From: Candidatus Obscuribacterales bacterium
GTDB taxonomy: Bacteria > Cyanobacteriota > Vampirovibrionia > Obscuribacterales > Obscuribacteraceae
Reading direction: 5' to 3'
Length of the DNA stretch: 64,000 bases
Assembly (NCBI GenBank): GCA_019744775.1
Contig: JAIETZ010000007.1
Coordinates: 1-64,000, forward strand
Positions 24,077 to 31,396 of this stretch are shown piece by piece (the first letter of the stretch is position 1; the number at the start of each line of letters is the position of its first letter). A model generated the notes under the pieces. It saw nothing but the letters and a program-made list of their open reading frames with translations, had not been told where the DNA came from and made no database searches. The translations under genes were made by a program, and so were the position numbers.

Positions 24077-24502
24077 TCACATTTTCGCGGGTTCAGTCTC
24101 GGGGACTCGGATGACGTCGGGGAATAGGAGAAAGTGCTTGTTGAAGCTCAAGACTTTGGCTATCTGGTAGCGGCGCATTAGGGCAACCGACATTGCCGTG
24201 GTTAAGGAAAGCAATTGGTCCGAGTACTTCCTATGAATAACAAAGGCATTTTGCCGGTCTTCGTTTTGGATGTCCAGGACGGTACAAGCCGACTGATCGA
24301 CCAGGCTTTGAATAGCTCGGGTGGCGAGAGCCTGGGATTTTCCATGGTAGACCAGCCACTTATGCGTCTCGGCTATAACCAGGTCCGAAGTCACTAACGG
24401 CTCCTCAATGGAAGCCACGAATTCCCGGGCTGCCTCCGAGTAGGGCGAAGCGGCATCGGCATCGAACAGGGCAATCCAGGCGATAGTGTCCACAAAAATC
24501 AT
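24077..24502 (-). CDS. PIN-domain toxin
   Basis: The 141-residue protein starts MIFVDTIAWIALFDAD, with the first PIN Asp. It has SDLVIAETHKWLV with the conserved Glu and SLTTAMSVALMRRYQIAKVLSFNKHF near the end, where the later acidic residues are weaker than usual. It overlaps the upstream HTH gene by four bases (ATGA). It is probably an RNase toxin. Confidence 0.85.
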   Translation of the reverse strand: MIFVDTIAWIALFDADAASPYSEAAREFVASIEEPLVTSDLVIAETHKWLVYHGKSQALATRAIQSLVDQSACTVLDIQNEDRQNAFVIHRKYSDQLLSLTTAMSVALMRRYQIAKVLSFNKHFLLFPDVIRVPETEPAKM

Positions 24503-24855
24503 GGCTTCTTATACTGCTGGTCTTCTATATTAGAAAGCTGGCGATCCAATACATCCGGTTTGTAAGTCGACTTATAGCCAACTGTACCCATAAGGGCCGA
24601 CAAGGCAGATTTCTGCTTTTGGGTAAGGTCATCAACTGACTGGTCAGTTATCTCAAATAGATCATCCAACGAACAATGAAGGGCTCGGCTCAACTTAGCT
24701 AGGGTATCCAACTCAATCCGCTTCAACTTTCCCGACTCCAAATTCGAGATAGTTGCCGGCGTAAGTCCAGCAACCTTCGCTAGCTGCGATTGGCTCATTT
24801 TGCCACTTCGCGCCCTTAGCTCAGGTGTTCTCAAGCGTATGCGAAAACTTGTCAT
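24499..24855 (-). CDS. XRE-family helix-turn-helix antitoxin
   Basis: The 118-residue protein has a Cro/C1-type domain at about 10-70 (SQLAKVAGLTPATISNLESG and LDTLAKLSRALHCSLDDLFE), then an acidic linker and a tail that should contact the PIN toxin. A helix-turn-helix antitoxin paired with a PIN toxin is less common than Phd or AbrB partners. An AT-rich region with AGCTATAT repeats at 24903 and 24942 upstream may be its operator. Confidence 0.82.
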   Translation of the reverse strand: MTSFRIRLRTPELRARSGKMSQSQLAKVAGLTPATISNLESGKLKRIELDTLAKLSRALHCSLDDLFEITDQSVDDLTQKQKSALSALMGTVGYKSTYKPDVLDRQLSNIEDQQYKKP

Positions 24856-25168
24856 GAGAGAATCATTCGTTCTTTACAGCCCGTTTTTAGCATAAGTCTA
24901 GAAGCTATATTCGTCAAGTTAGTAGTTATATTTTTATAGTTAGCTATATCACTCTTGTCATGAATATATTCGGACACCGCGAGCGGCGCATAACTTTTTC
25001 GCGACGTTTATGCGACACAAATTGCTTAGAGGCTCGCGCAGCTAGCGGAGCAATTTGGTCGCCACCCTTGCTTTCTCTAGGCTCTTCTTTCTAGGGTTAG
25101 TTACTCATTGATCTTCTATTCAACAAAAGGCTTTCTCTAAACCAAACCGCAATCACTCATTGCACTTT
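24856..25168. other. Intergenic region between HTH-PIN pair and small-gene leader
   Basis: No gene seen. The left part (24895-24955) is AT-rich with repeated AGCTATAT and TAGTTA motifs, a probable promoter/operator for the HTH-PIN pair. The right part holds GGCTCGCGCAGCTAGCGG and a TTGATCTTCT tract similar to those upstream of leader copy B. Confidence 0.4.
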
Positions 25169-25208
25169 CAGCATTTTCAGTCGGCAGCAAGCCTTCCGGG
25201 AAATGCTG
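25169..25208 (+). ncRNA. Candidate leader RNA, GGCAGCAAGCC hairpin type (copy C)
   Basis: CAGCATTTTC at 25169-25178 pairs fully with GGAAATGCTG at 25199-25208. The apex AGTCGGCAGCAAGCCTTCC carries a GGC/GCC mini-stem. Compared with copy B the apex is almost identical while the outer stem has compensating changes. It lies 33 bases before the next ATG. Confidence 0.55.
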
Positions 25209-25241
25209 TTGTCTTACGTACTTACTAAAAGGAGTCCCATC

Positions 25242-25679
25242 ATGAACGACGAAAACAATCCATACCAGACAAGTCTCGGAAGCAAAATAACCCAGCGCTT
25301 GATCAACGGACTAAGCCGAGTTCTTCTACAGGAAAATTCCGTAGGCAGAGCTGTTTCAATCACCCGCGCAGATCTCATAACAGGCAAGACGTCACTTCGA
25401 GTCTCTCTGTATCTGCCGAAGATAATTGAAATCACCTACGTGCAAGAAAAAACCAATTGGTTAAATACTCTACCTCCTGAAACTCTCAGAGCCCAGGTTC
25501 TGGAATACATCCGGGATGGAATTGCCGATGTTCTCAGCCAGGCTAAGATTCAATCCGAAGTCGTGTACGTTCGCTACAAGGACCAAGAGTCCGTAGCGCA
25601 GTTCGAAGTAGTTTTGGATGATCTGGCAATCGTGGAAAAGGAATTCCTGCCACGAGTTATCGAAATCGAATACGCCTAA
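25242..25679 (+). CDS. Hypothetical protein, 145 residues
   Basis: ATG after AAAGGAGTCCCATC. Mixed alpha/beta, soluble, with an ITQRLINGLSRVLLQ helix, VSLYLPKIIEITYVQ strand and an acidic C-terminus (LDDLAIVEKEFLPRVIEIEYA). No family recognised. Downstream of leader RNA copy C and followed by a terminator, so it forms a self-contained leader-gene-terminator unit. Confidence 0.6.
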   Translation: MNDENNPYQTSLGSKITQRLINGLSRVLLQENSVGRAVSITRADLITGKTSLRVSLYLPKIIEITYVQEKTNWLNTLPPETLRAQVLEYIRDGIADVLSQAKIQSEVVYVRYKDQESVAQFEVVLDDLAIVEKEFLPRVIEIEYA

Positions 25680-25687
25680 TTCCATTA

Positions 25688-25718
25688 AACCGTTCTGCCC
25701 CCAGGACGGTTTTCTTTT
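25688..25718 (+). terminator. Rho-independent terminator
   Basis: AACCGTTCTG at 25688-25697 pairs with CAGGACGGTT at 25702-25711, followed by TTCTTTT. Confidence 0.85.
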
Positions 25719-25812
25719 CGGAAGTTATACTATCGTTTATAGTTATTCACAATCAAAAGAGAGAGCGCAGAGAATCACATTAGCAATTCTCCGGGCTCAC
25801 TCTTCGGGTCGG

Positions 25813-26628
25813 TTACTGCGCAAGCTTGTTTCCGATTTCGGCTGCCACTTCAATCAAGCTGAGCGCGTAGAGTGTTGACTCAATTGGTCGGGTCTGTTCG
25901 GCTACTTCCTTAGAAACAGCAGTCCAGACGGAAGTCACATCGACATCGCCACAAGTGTAGACGCGCTCAGTTACGTCCTTAACACCTTCCATTTCCGCCC
26001 ACTTACTGAGAGGCTTGGCGTTTTCCCCTGGCGACAGCGCAAGCGGGGGCTCGACGATAGCTTTTGCCGATATGAGCAAATGGTCGACGAAACTCATGAG
26101 ATAGAGGTTGTCCACCGTAGCGCAAAGAGCATGGTATTTCTCCTGCAACCCGGTCACGGAAGGCTCAGCCTTTTGATGATTTCCTTGAAGCAGTTTTGCA
26201 CTGATTAAGGTCTCTTTGTTGAGCGCCGCATGGAACATCGCAATGGCTTCATCAAGAGTGGAGAACGACTTCTCATAGAGGTATAACCCTAGAGGCGATG
26301 CTACTACCTCAGTCTTCTTTCTCTTCAACTCCTTAAACTCGCGTTTAACGTTCATGAGCGCCTGGCGCTCTGTCGTGTCCGAGAGTTTGGCTCTATCAGA
26401 GATAGGTGCTCGCGGTGAAAACTGCTCCAATCCTCCAAGTAATCTCAAAAGCATGTTCAGCTGCTGTCCTAGCAATACACACTGGGCCGCGTGAATGATT
26501 TCGGACCAGTTTTTTGTTTTATCTCGCCCGGCAAGAAGCTTGACCTGCAAATCGGCTGCATAGCCAATGCGAATGCTTAGCTCCCACAATTTCCTTGCGT
26601 TTTCTTGCAAGGGACTATTTTCTGTCAT
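25813..26628 (-). CDS. Hypothetical helical protein, 271 residues
   Basis: No family is recognised. Mostly helical and soluble, with basic FKELKRKKTEVV in the centre and Leu/Ala-rich helices (AAQCVLLGQQLNMLLRLLGG). No signal peptide. ATG at 26628 is chosen because GAGGA lies upstream at suitable distance. An upstream in-frame TTG would place the SD inside the coding sequence. It is the last gene of a minus-strand series (28633 to 25813) with a TPM-like protein. Confidence 0.6.
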   Translation of the reverse strand: MTENSPLQENARKLWELSIRIGYAADLQVKLLAGRDKTKNWSEIIHAAQCVLLGQQLNMLLRLLGGLEQFSPRAPISDRAKLSDTTERQALMNVKREFKELKRKKTEVVASPLGLYLYEKSFSTLDEAIAMFHAALNKETLISAKLLQGNHQKAEPSVTGLQEKYHALCATVDNLYLMSFVDHLLISAKAIVEPPLALSPGENAKPLSKWAEMEGVKDVTERVYTCGDVDVTSVWTAVSKEVAEQTRPIESTLYALSLIEVAAEIGNKLAQ

Positions 26629-26647
26629 TATGTTTGTCCTCAAAAAA

Positions 26648-26673
26648 GAGGAGAGACGAAGCCGTCTCTCCTC
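26648..26673 (-). terminator. Rho-independent terminator, minus strand
   Basis: GAGGAGAGACG at 26648-26658 pairs with CGTCTCTCCTC at 26663-26673. On the minus strand it is followed by six T, ending the 26694 gene. Confidence 0.85.
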
Positions 26674-26693
26674 GGTGTAAAACTTATTTCCAG

Positions 26694-27017
26694 CTATTTG
26701 ACCAGGCAGGGAATGACCAAGTCCAGGTCGCCCTTAGGTCCGACAATCGTGAGCTTGACGCTACCTTCGCCGGAATGGAAAGCAGTGGCACCTCGCGTGA
26801 GAACGCCGTTGTCCGCACGGGATGTTCTCTCGTTAACGCCTTTTCCGGAAAAACTAAAGAGTCCATCAGGCAGCGTGATGCGTTTCACTTTGCGCTCGTC
26901 GTAGACCAGCTCAAGATCGTCCATCTTATTCAATACAATCTTTTCGGGAGCATCTTCCTCGGAGAGGTTAATGCTGAGGGTTCGTGACGATCCGCCAGTT
27001 GTTGATTCATATTTCAT
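26694..27017 (-). CDS. Small beta-rich hypothetical protein
   Basis: The 107-residue product is polar, beta-rich (RTLSINLSEEDAPEKIVLNK, then VKLTIVGPKGDLDLVIP) with an Arg/Ser/Gly middle. No signal or membrane segment. ATG after CGGAGGAAACCCA. It follows the TPM-like gene by 21 bases and is probably translated from the same mRNA. The LVIPCLVK end leaves one Cys near the C-terminus. No family recognised. Confidence 0.55.
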   Translation of the reverse strand: MKYESTTGGSSRTLSINLSEEDAPEKIVLNKMDDLELVYDERKVKRITLPDGLFSFSGKGVNERTSRADNGVLTRGATAFHSGEGSVKLTIVGPKGDLDLVIPCLVK

Positions 27018-27038
27018 TGGGTTTCCTCCGTAGTCTCT

Positions 27039-27902
27039 TCAACTATTTCCTTTTTTGATCTCTAAAATGATCCCGACAACCGCAGCGAAAGCAACCATTC
27101 CCAAAACTGTCCAAAACAGAGGGTAATTAATTTCACCAACTCTTTTCACGGCATCGTCCTTTGCTTGTTCCAAACCAGCGATAGCGACAGCATATTGCGG
27201 ATTCCCGCCGTGATCAGATTGCCTGGCGGCTTGTATTTTGGCTTCTTCGGCAGACTTCGCTGCAGCTTGTTTCTGGGTTTCCGCAGCTTCGGCAGCAGCT
27301 TTTTCCTGAGCCTTTTTCTGAGCAGCAGCTTCTCGTTGTTTAGCTGCTTCTGCTTCAAATTGATCCTCCACGTCCAGCAATACTGAACGAACATAAAGTT
27401 GCGGGCAGTTGCGATCAACCAGGCAATCCGTACTTGATTTTAGAAACTGATCAGCCTTGTCGCTGTTGGTCATCAACGGAATAGTTACCGAACTACCATA
27501 CCAAGCCCAACTTCGACTCATCCCTGCCTGATTTCCTGCCAAGGTAACGACAATCGCATTGGACTCCTGAACCTCGCGCCTGGTCCACTCGCGCCACAAT
27601 AGTCCCGCGTATACACCAATCGACGATTGCATCTTGTTGCCATCGCTCTCGTAGGAGTTCAGACAAACAAGATAGACATCCTTTTTGTATTTTTGGGAAA
27701 TCGCCGCGAGGCGAGACTCCACTTCTGCAAAGAAAGCATCGCCCATACTCTCACCAGCACAGCCTTTTTGAACGTAGACATGCTGCTTAGGAGTGGGTTT
27801 GGGAAAGTAATCCATTTCGTAGGACATCGCCGGCAAAATTGTCGACGCAAAAAACAAAACAAGCGCGACTATTGAGGTCACGCATTTGAGTGTTGAGAAC
27901 AT
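27039..27902 (-). CDS. TPM-domain-like exported protein with C-terminal membrane anchor
   Basis: The 287-residue protein has a signal peptide (about 1-28, VALVLFFASTILPAMS) and a TPM-like domain (about 45-170) with FFAEVESRLAAISQKYKKDVYLVC, SSIGVYAGLLWREWTRREVQE and AIVVTLAGNQAGMSRSW. A long Ala/Glu/Lys coiled coil follows (about 190-225), and a membrane helix (about 258-278) ends in KKGNS. TPM domains occur in envelope-associated proteins with proposed phosphatase or stress roles. ATG at 27902 follows CAGGAGC. A related lipoprotein is encoded at 56390-57247. Confidence 0.65.
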   Translation of the reverse strand: MFSTLKCVTSIVALVLFFASTILPAMSYEMDYFPKPTPKQHVYVQKGCAGESMGDAFFAEVESRLAAISQKYKKDVYLVCLNSYESDGNKMQSSIGVYAGLLWREWTRREVQESNAIVVTLAGNQAGMSRSWAWYGSSVTIPLMTNSDKADQFLKSSTDCLVDRNCPQLYVRSVLLDVEDQFEAEAAKQREAAAQKKAQEKAAAEAAETQKQAAAKSAEEAKIQAARQSDHGGNPQYAVAIAGLEQAKDDAVKRVGEINYPLFWTVLGMVAFAAVVGIILEIKKGNS

Positions 27903-27967
27903 AGCTTTCGCTCCTGTTGTCTGTGTGCCTGAAATAAATGTGATGCCAGAAAAAAAAGGGTAGTAAA

Positions 27968-27999
27968 CCAAGTCGGCCCGGAGGGCCGAACCGACTTGG
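27968..27999 (-). terminator. Hairpin terminator, minus strand
   Basis: CCAAGTCGG at 27968-27976 pairs with CCGACTTGG at 27991-27999, with GGCCC/GGGCC inside. On the minus strand a run of T follows about 10 bases later. Confidence 0.7.
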
Positions 28000-28021
28000 A
28001 CATTCGTTGTTACGGACCCAG

Positions 28022-28222
28022 CTACGGTCCGGCACTGGAATCAGCCGACTGCTCAGTGGCAGTCTCGACAGCTTCTTCCTTTGTTTTGCTGAGACTTGGT
28101 TTGACTACAGGAGTCGTGCCTTGTCCAGGCCGTTTTCTCCTGTAGCTGGTCATGGGTTTCCCCGTGTCCAAGCCGCAGTTGCAGTTCGCATCCTTACAAC
28201 GAATGTTATTACCATCAGCCAT
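28022..28222 (-). CDS. Small Cys-containing hypothetical protein
   Basis: This 66-residue protein has three Cys at its start (RCKDANCNCG), possibly a metal site, then a basic linker (YRRKRPGQG) and a Ser/Glu-rich tail. ATG follows an ideal AAGGAGG. It sits between a three-way RNA-like element upstream and a terminator downstream. No family recognised. Confidence 0.55.
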   Translation of the reverse strand: MADGNNIRCKDANCNCGLDTGKPMTSYRRKRPGQGTTPVVKPSLSKTKEEAVETATEQSADSSAGP

Positions 28223-28247
28223 GATATTTCCTCCTTATGAGCTAGGG

Positions 28248-28325
28248 GGCTGACCCAGGCAGCAAAGCCTGCCTGGTAAACCGCAGATGTCTTGCGACAG
28301 GGCTGCATCGTCAGGTAATCCAGCC
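28248..28325 (-). ncRNA. Candidate three-way-junction RNA
   Basis: Minus-strand GGCTG (28325-28321) pairs with CAGCC (28252-28248). Inside are GCAG...CTGC enclosing TGTC-GCAA-GACA, a GNRA-capped stem, and CCAGGCAG...CTGCCTGG. Two arms within a closing stem upstream of a small gene suggest a structured leader. No known class recognised. Confidence 0.4.
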
Positions 28326-28633
28326 TATTTGTCTAAAATTTCCGAGACAAACAGACTGTTTGTCAGACACTTAACCACTTGTGGCGGTAAGCGCCCGACC
28401 AAGACTTCTTCGAGCACTGCGAGCTTGAATTTGCTCTGCAATGCTTCGCGAAACTGTTGAGCAGTTTTGCTAGTGCCATTGTCTTTGAGACGAATTTGCA
28501 CAACGCATTTCTTTGATGCTCTAACAGTTTCAATAATTTTCTGGCTACATTTACGTTCTAACAGCGCATGCGCCCCACAGCCCGGGGGACACAATAATTT
28601 GCACTTGCCTCCCGGGCAGTTCAGGTTTTTCAT
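28325..28633 (-). CDS. Small protein with Cys-rich N-terminus
   Basis: The 102-residue product begins MKNLNCPGGKCKLLCPPGCG with four Cys that could bind zinc. The rest is a soluble alpha/beta part with ECSQKIIETVRASKKCVVQIR-like and LAVLEEVLVGRLPPQVVK. ATG at 28633 follows GAGGTC; an upstream ATG lacks an SD and adds a basic leader. First gene of the minus-strand series ending at 25813. No family recognised. Confidence 0.55.
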   Translation of the reverse strand: MKNLNCPGGKCKLLCPPGCGAHALLERKCSQKIIETVRASKKCVVQIRLKDNGTSKTAQQFREALQSKFKLAVLEEVLVGRLPPQVVKCLTNSLFVSEILDK

Positions 28634-28873
28634 GATGACCTCACGTGACGACGTGCTTCTCCGACTCTTCAAGGAAGAGCGACGCATTGATTGGAATGAA
28701 GACTAGTTGCGGTGTTTGTTGCCTAGTTGGAGAGATAGAGAATTAGGGATATAGACATACCGTATTAATAACTAGATGGAATTTCCAAATCAATTTCGCG
28801 GAATTTATACGTAATTTCCGCACGCAAGACGACAAGATCGTCTTCGCGAGGCTAGCGCGAGACATAGTGGCCG

Positions 28874-29302
28874 TCAGTCCGGTATGAGGCGAAAACTCTT
28901 AGCGTGACTCGGTCGATAAATTGAAAAATCCCGTTTATCCAAAGTAAAAATGGTGTCTATCTTTAACTTCTCAGCAGCTAGGCAAATTTCACAATCAGCG
29001 AAATCCATAGGCAAATCCGCGTATTTTTTCAGCAACTCCTGAGCACCCAGTAAATCTTGCGAGTCAAACGACACAATCTGACAGCCGAGCAACGAAAGAC
29101 TATTGAACACAGAATCAACACTATGTTTGCCTTGCGGCAACAACCACAGTGCTTCGGCCAGCACGGAAGCTACTGTGTACACAGCAACGCTGCCGGAAAG
29201 CTTTTTCATCGTACGGACGCAAATCTCGTGGCGATTATCATCTTCATTCGCCAGAGCAACAAGCGGCCCCGCATCAAGAATTATCGCGCGCGGCTCTTTC
29301 AC
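28874..29302 (-). CDS. PIN-domain toxin
   Basis: The 142-residue protein shows IILDAGPLVALANEDD (first PIN Asp), VASVLAEALWLL with the conserved Glu, DFADCEICLAAEKLKIDTIFTLDKRDF with the later Asp residues. A likely RNase toxin. GTG at 29302 is chosen because ACGGAGG precedes it. It overlaps the antitoxin gene by 29 bases, so coupling is likely. Confidence 0.85.
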   Translation of the reverse strand: MKEPRAIILDAGPLVALANEDDNRHEICVRTMKKLSGSVAVYTVASVLAEALWLLPQGKHSVDSVFNSLSLLGCQIVSFDSQDLLGAQELLKKYADLPMDFADCEICLAAEKLKIDTIFTLDKRDFSIYRPSHAKSFRLIPD

Positions 29303-29552
29303 GGACTCGCCTCCGTAATAATTCCTTGTCCGTCGAGAGATTGCGTATTCCAGTCCGAATCGGCTTCCAGCCACCTGCCATCAACTTGTCGTAGAGCGAT
29401 CCTTCGGGCTGCTGCATAAGAGAGCGACAATAAGTCTCCAGTGCCTCGCGAATAATTCGAGAACGCTTTTTGCCGGTTTTTAAAACCGCTTTGTTGAGAA
29501 GCACATTTAGTTCGGCAGTAAGTCTGATGGATGTGTTCATTACAGGTGCCAT
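29274..29552 (-). CDS. Ribbon-helix-helix (CopG-like) antitoxin
   Basis: About 92 residues. MNTSIRLTAELNVLLNKAVL and KTGKKRSRIIREALETYCRSL form the ribbon-helix-helix fold; the C-terminal half is basic and should hold the PIN toxin. The start may be 29552 or 29540; neither has a clear SD. TTGTAC is repeated at 29561 and 29574 upstream and may be its operator. Confidence 0.8.
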   Translation of the reverse strand: MAPVMNTSIRLTAELNVLLNKAVLKTGKKRSRIIREALETYCRSLMQQPEGSLYDKLMAGGWKPIRTGIRNLSTDKELLRRRVRERAARDNS

Positions 29553-29560
29553 AGTCGCAT

Positions 29561-29579
29561 TTGTACTACATAATTGTAC
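29561..29579 (-). promoter_or_regulatory. Putative operator, repeated TTGTAC
   Basis: TTGTAC occurs at 29561-29566 and 29574-29579, 13 bases apart, directly upstream of the ribbon-helix-helix antitoxin gene. Confidence 0.35.
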
Positions 29580-29684
29580 CACTTTTCAATTCCTCGGTTG
29601 ATTGCCTTTACTAACTAATACGTTTGAGACGCGAAAAAGTTCAAGCCAAGTGATTAATTCGCCAAAGATTAGACGAAGCGCTAG

Positions 29685-29815
29685 CTGTCAGAGTCTCTAA
29701 TGTTCCATCAGGCTGCTCTGTAGGGGCGCATTGCATGCGCCCTGTCCGAAGCGTGTTAAAGCCGTGAGATTGTTCGGGCTGCCGCTCTCAGAACGACATT
29801 CGTAAACGCCAAACA
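29685..29815 (+). repeat. Decayed family 2 repeat containing a family 1 palindrome
   Basis: Remnants of the family 2 element (GTCAGAGTCTCTAATG, then GTGAGATTGTTCG and CTCAGAACGAC) surround a perfect family 1 palindrome at 29720-29742. It lies in a 496-base gap with no gene; the rest of the gap to 30048 holds GCGAGCTTCGCGATAT and an A/T-rich leader with a CATCTGG...CCAGGTG hairpin at about 29990-30011. Confidence 0.65.
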
Positions 29816-30048
29816 TTAGACGGAGTGCGAGCTTCGCGATATCTTAACGCCCGCTAATGGTGGGAATTCTACGGGAAATTGAATTGTTATAGATCAAAGA
29901 ATTTGTAATGGTATCAGTTACATCCAATTCTCATTCTCAATTAAACAAACGCCTCAAACGTAGTTTCCATCTCTTTCCCAAAGCATTTCATCTGGTAATT
30001 ACACCAGGTGATATTTCACGCGCGCAGAACTTCCCACAGGAGCAAAAA

Positions 30049-30330
30049 ATGTATTTGACACAAGAGAACGTGCAGACCATGTTGGACGTCTTCGCAGCAT
30101 CGCATGGAATAACACCACCCTGGATTCAAATCAGCTGGTCTGAACCACGGCAAGAAAATGGACTCCTCAACTGGGAGGTTTACACCGCCGAGGGTCCTCT
30201 CAACCAGCGCTTCGTCAATTGGCACAAGCAGCACGAGGACTACTGGAAGCCGAAGGCACACGTGCCTCTGAAACTTGTCAGCGTGCTTTTCGACGCATAC
30301 GCCGGACGCAATAAGGTGCTCAGCTGGTAG
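30049..30330 (+). CDS. Hypothetical protein, 93 residues
   Basis: ATG at 30049 follows CAGGAGCAAAAA; a longer reading from 29908 lacks an SD. The product is Trp-rich (PPWIQISWSEPRQENGLLNW, NWHKQHEDYWKPKAHVP) and soluble. No family recognised. It opens the long plus-strand array and is followed by a 458-base gap. Confidence 0.55.
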   Translation: MYLTQENVQTMLDVFAASHGITPPWIQISWSEPRQENGLLNWEVYTAEGPLNQRFVNWHKQHEDYWKPKAHVPLKLVSVLFDAYAGRNKVLSW

Positions 30331-30728
30331 TGATACCAAAGAGGGCCGACCCACACACCACCTACGTACAACCACGTGTCCATGCGGGCTCGCGATATGT
30401 TAAGCACCCCTAATTTTCGTAAGCTTACGTAGACCCGCATGGTGACTGGGTTTGATAATTTTGCCCCATAAGCTACCCCATAAATCACTTGTTTTCAGGC
30501 GAAATGAAAGCTGCAAATTCAAGTAGAAATTGAACTTTACGGTACAACAGTATTGGAATTTCAATGCATTAAGCATTCCCATTAATATGCATTTCGTAGT
30601 TTCCTAAATAACTATTGTGTCTTGAAGTTCAAAAAATATAGGGTAACGGACACATAAATACATTTCTCAAATACAACGAGTACAACCCAGCTATCTAGCA
30701 ACCTGATTTCAATTCAAAGCTTTTATAC
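30331..30728. other. Intergenic region with long-armed inverted repeat
   Basis: No gene supported. CCATGCGGG at 30380-30388 and CCCGCATGG at 30434-30442 form a 9-bp inverted repeat around 45 bases that contain GCTCGCGATATGTTAAG, similar to sequence at 29837-29856. The rest is AT-rich (about 30500-30720), the most likely promoter zone for the array that follows. Confidence 0.45.
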
Positions 30729-30754
30729 CCGACGCCTTATGGTGTCGGTTTTTT
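30729..30754 (+). terminator. Terminator-like hairpin, CCGACGCC type
   Basis: CCGACGCC at 30729-30736 pairs with GGTGTCGG at 30741-30748, followed by TTTTTT. The SD of the next gene begins about 20 bases on. Related hairpins occur at 31920 and 34382. Confidence 0.8.
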
Positions 30755-30788
30755 ACGTTTATCCAATCTACATACAGGAGTGACAAAC

Positions 30789-31307
30789 ATGCAAACTCAA
30801 GCACAACCCGAAGCTCTCAATCCAACAGTTCAATCATGGAAAAACATGTTTGTGCAAACCACGTGCGCCATTTTGCAGTGGGTTACCCTACTTGCCCAAG
30901 AAGACCGCTTCGTTGATGCTAATGGTCAGCCGCCGCTTCCACTCTTAACCAAAGAGCAACTCTTGAATGCAGCGAATACACTCGTGCACATGCCAGCCTC
31001 AGGTCCGGAAACGTTTAACGCAATGGCAGGCGAAGATTGTCCGGATATTCCGTGGCAGAGAGTCATACTCGGCGAAGGAGACTTGTCCATTGTCGGAGCT
31101 GCCCACGGAACCAACTTTCATTGGACTTTCGAATTCCTGCTCGGCGTGAAGGAAAGCAAAGAAGCTCAATACGAATGCTTCCTAGAAGCAGCAAACCAAC
31201 TGCTCGAGAAAATCTATCGCATGGGCTCGACTACAAAAATCAACGAGGCGTGGTCCCAGTACCTCCAGCAGACTAACTGCGTCGAGTACAAGGCGATGGA
31301 GTTCTAA
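30789..31307 (+). CDS. Hypothetical protein, 172 residues
   Basis: ATG at 30789 follows CAGGAG. The N-terminal half is helical with one moderately hydrophobic stretch (FVQTTCAILQWVTLLAQ); the C-terminal half contains DLSIVGAAHGTNFHWTFEFLL and ends ECFLEAANQLLEKIYRMG. No signal peptide. No family recognised. It lies between two terminator-like hairpins, a one-gene cassette. Confidence 0.6.
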   Translation: MQTQAQPEALNPTVQSWKNMFVQTTCAILQWVTLLAQEDRFVDANGQPPLPLLTKEQLLNAANTLVHMPASGPETFNAMAGEDCPDIPWQRVILGEGDLSIVGAAHGTNFHWTFEFLLGVKESKEAQYECFLEAANQLLEKIYRMGSTTKINEAWSQYLQQTNCVEYKAMEF

Positions 31308-31336
31308 GCCGACCGGAAATCAGCTTTCACAACTAA

Positions 31337-31368
31337 AACGACCTGAAGCAACCGTGCCTCAGGTCGTT
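31337..31368 (+). terminator. Intergenic hairpin
   Basis: AACGACCTGA at 31337-31346 pairs perfectly with TCAGGTCGTT at 31359-31368. The loop AGCAACCGTGCC resembles sequence before the 31920 hairpin. Confidence 0.65.
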
Positions 31369-31396
31369 GTTTCACAACGCCCCAGGAGGTGAGTTC

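Noticed and set aside
28248-28325. A cyclic-di-GMP or TPP riboswitch
   Set aside because: The GNRA arm is suggestive, but the conserved core sequences of those classes are absent on both strands.
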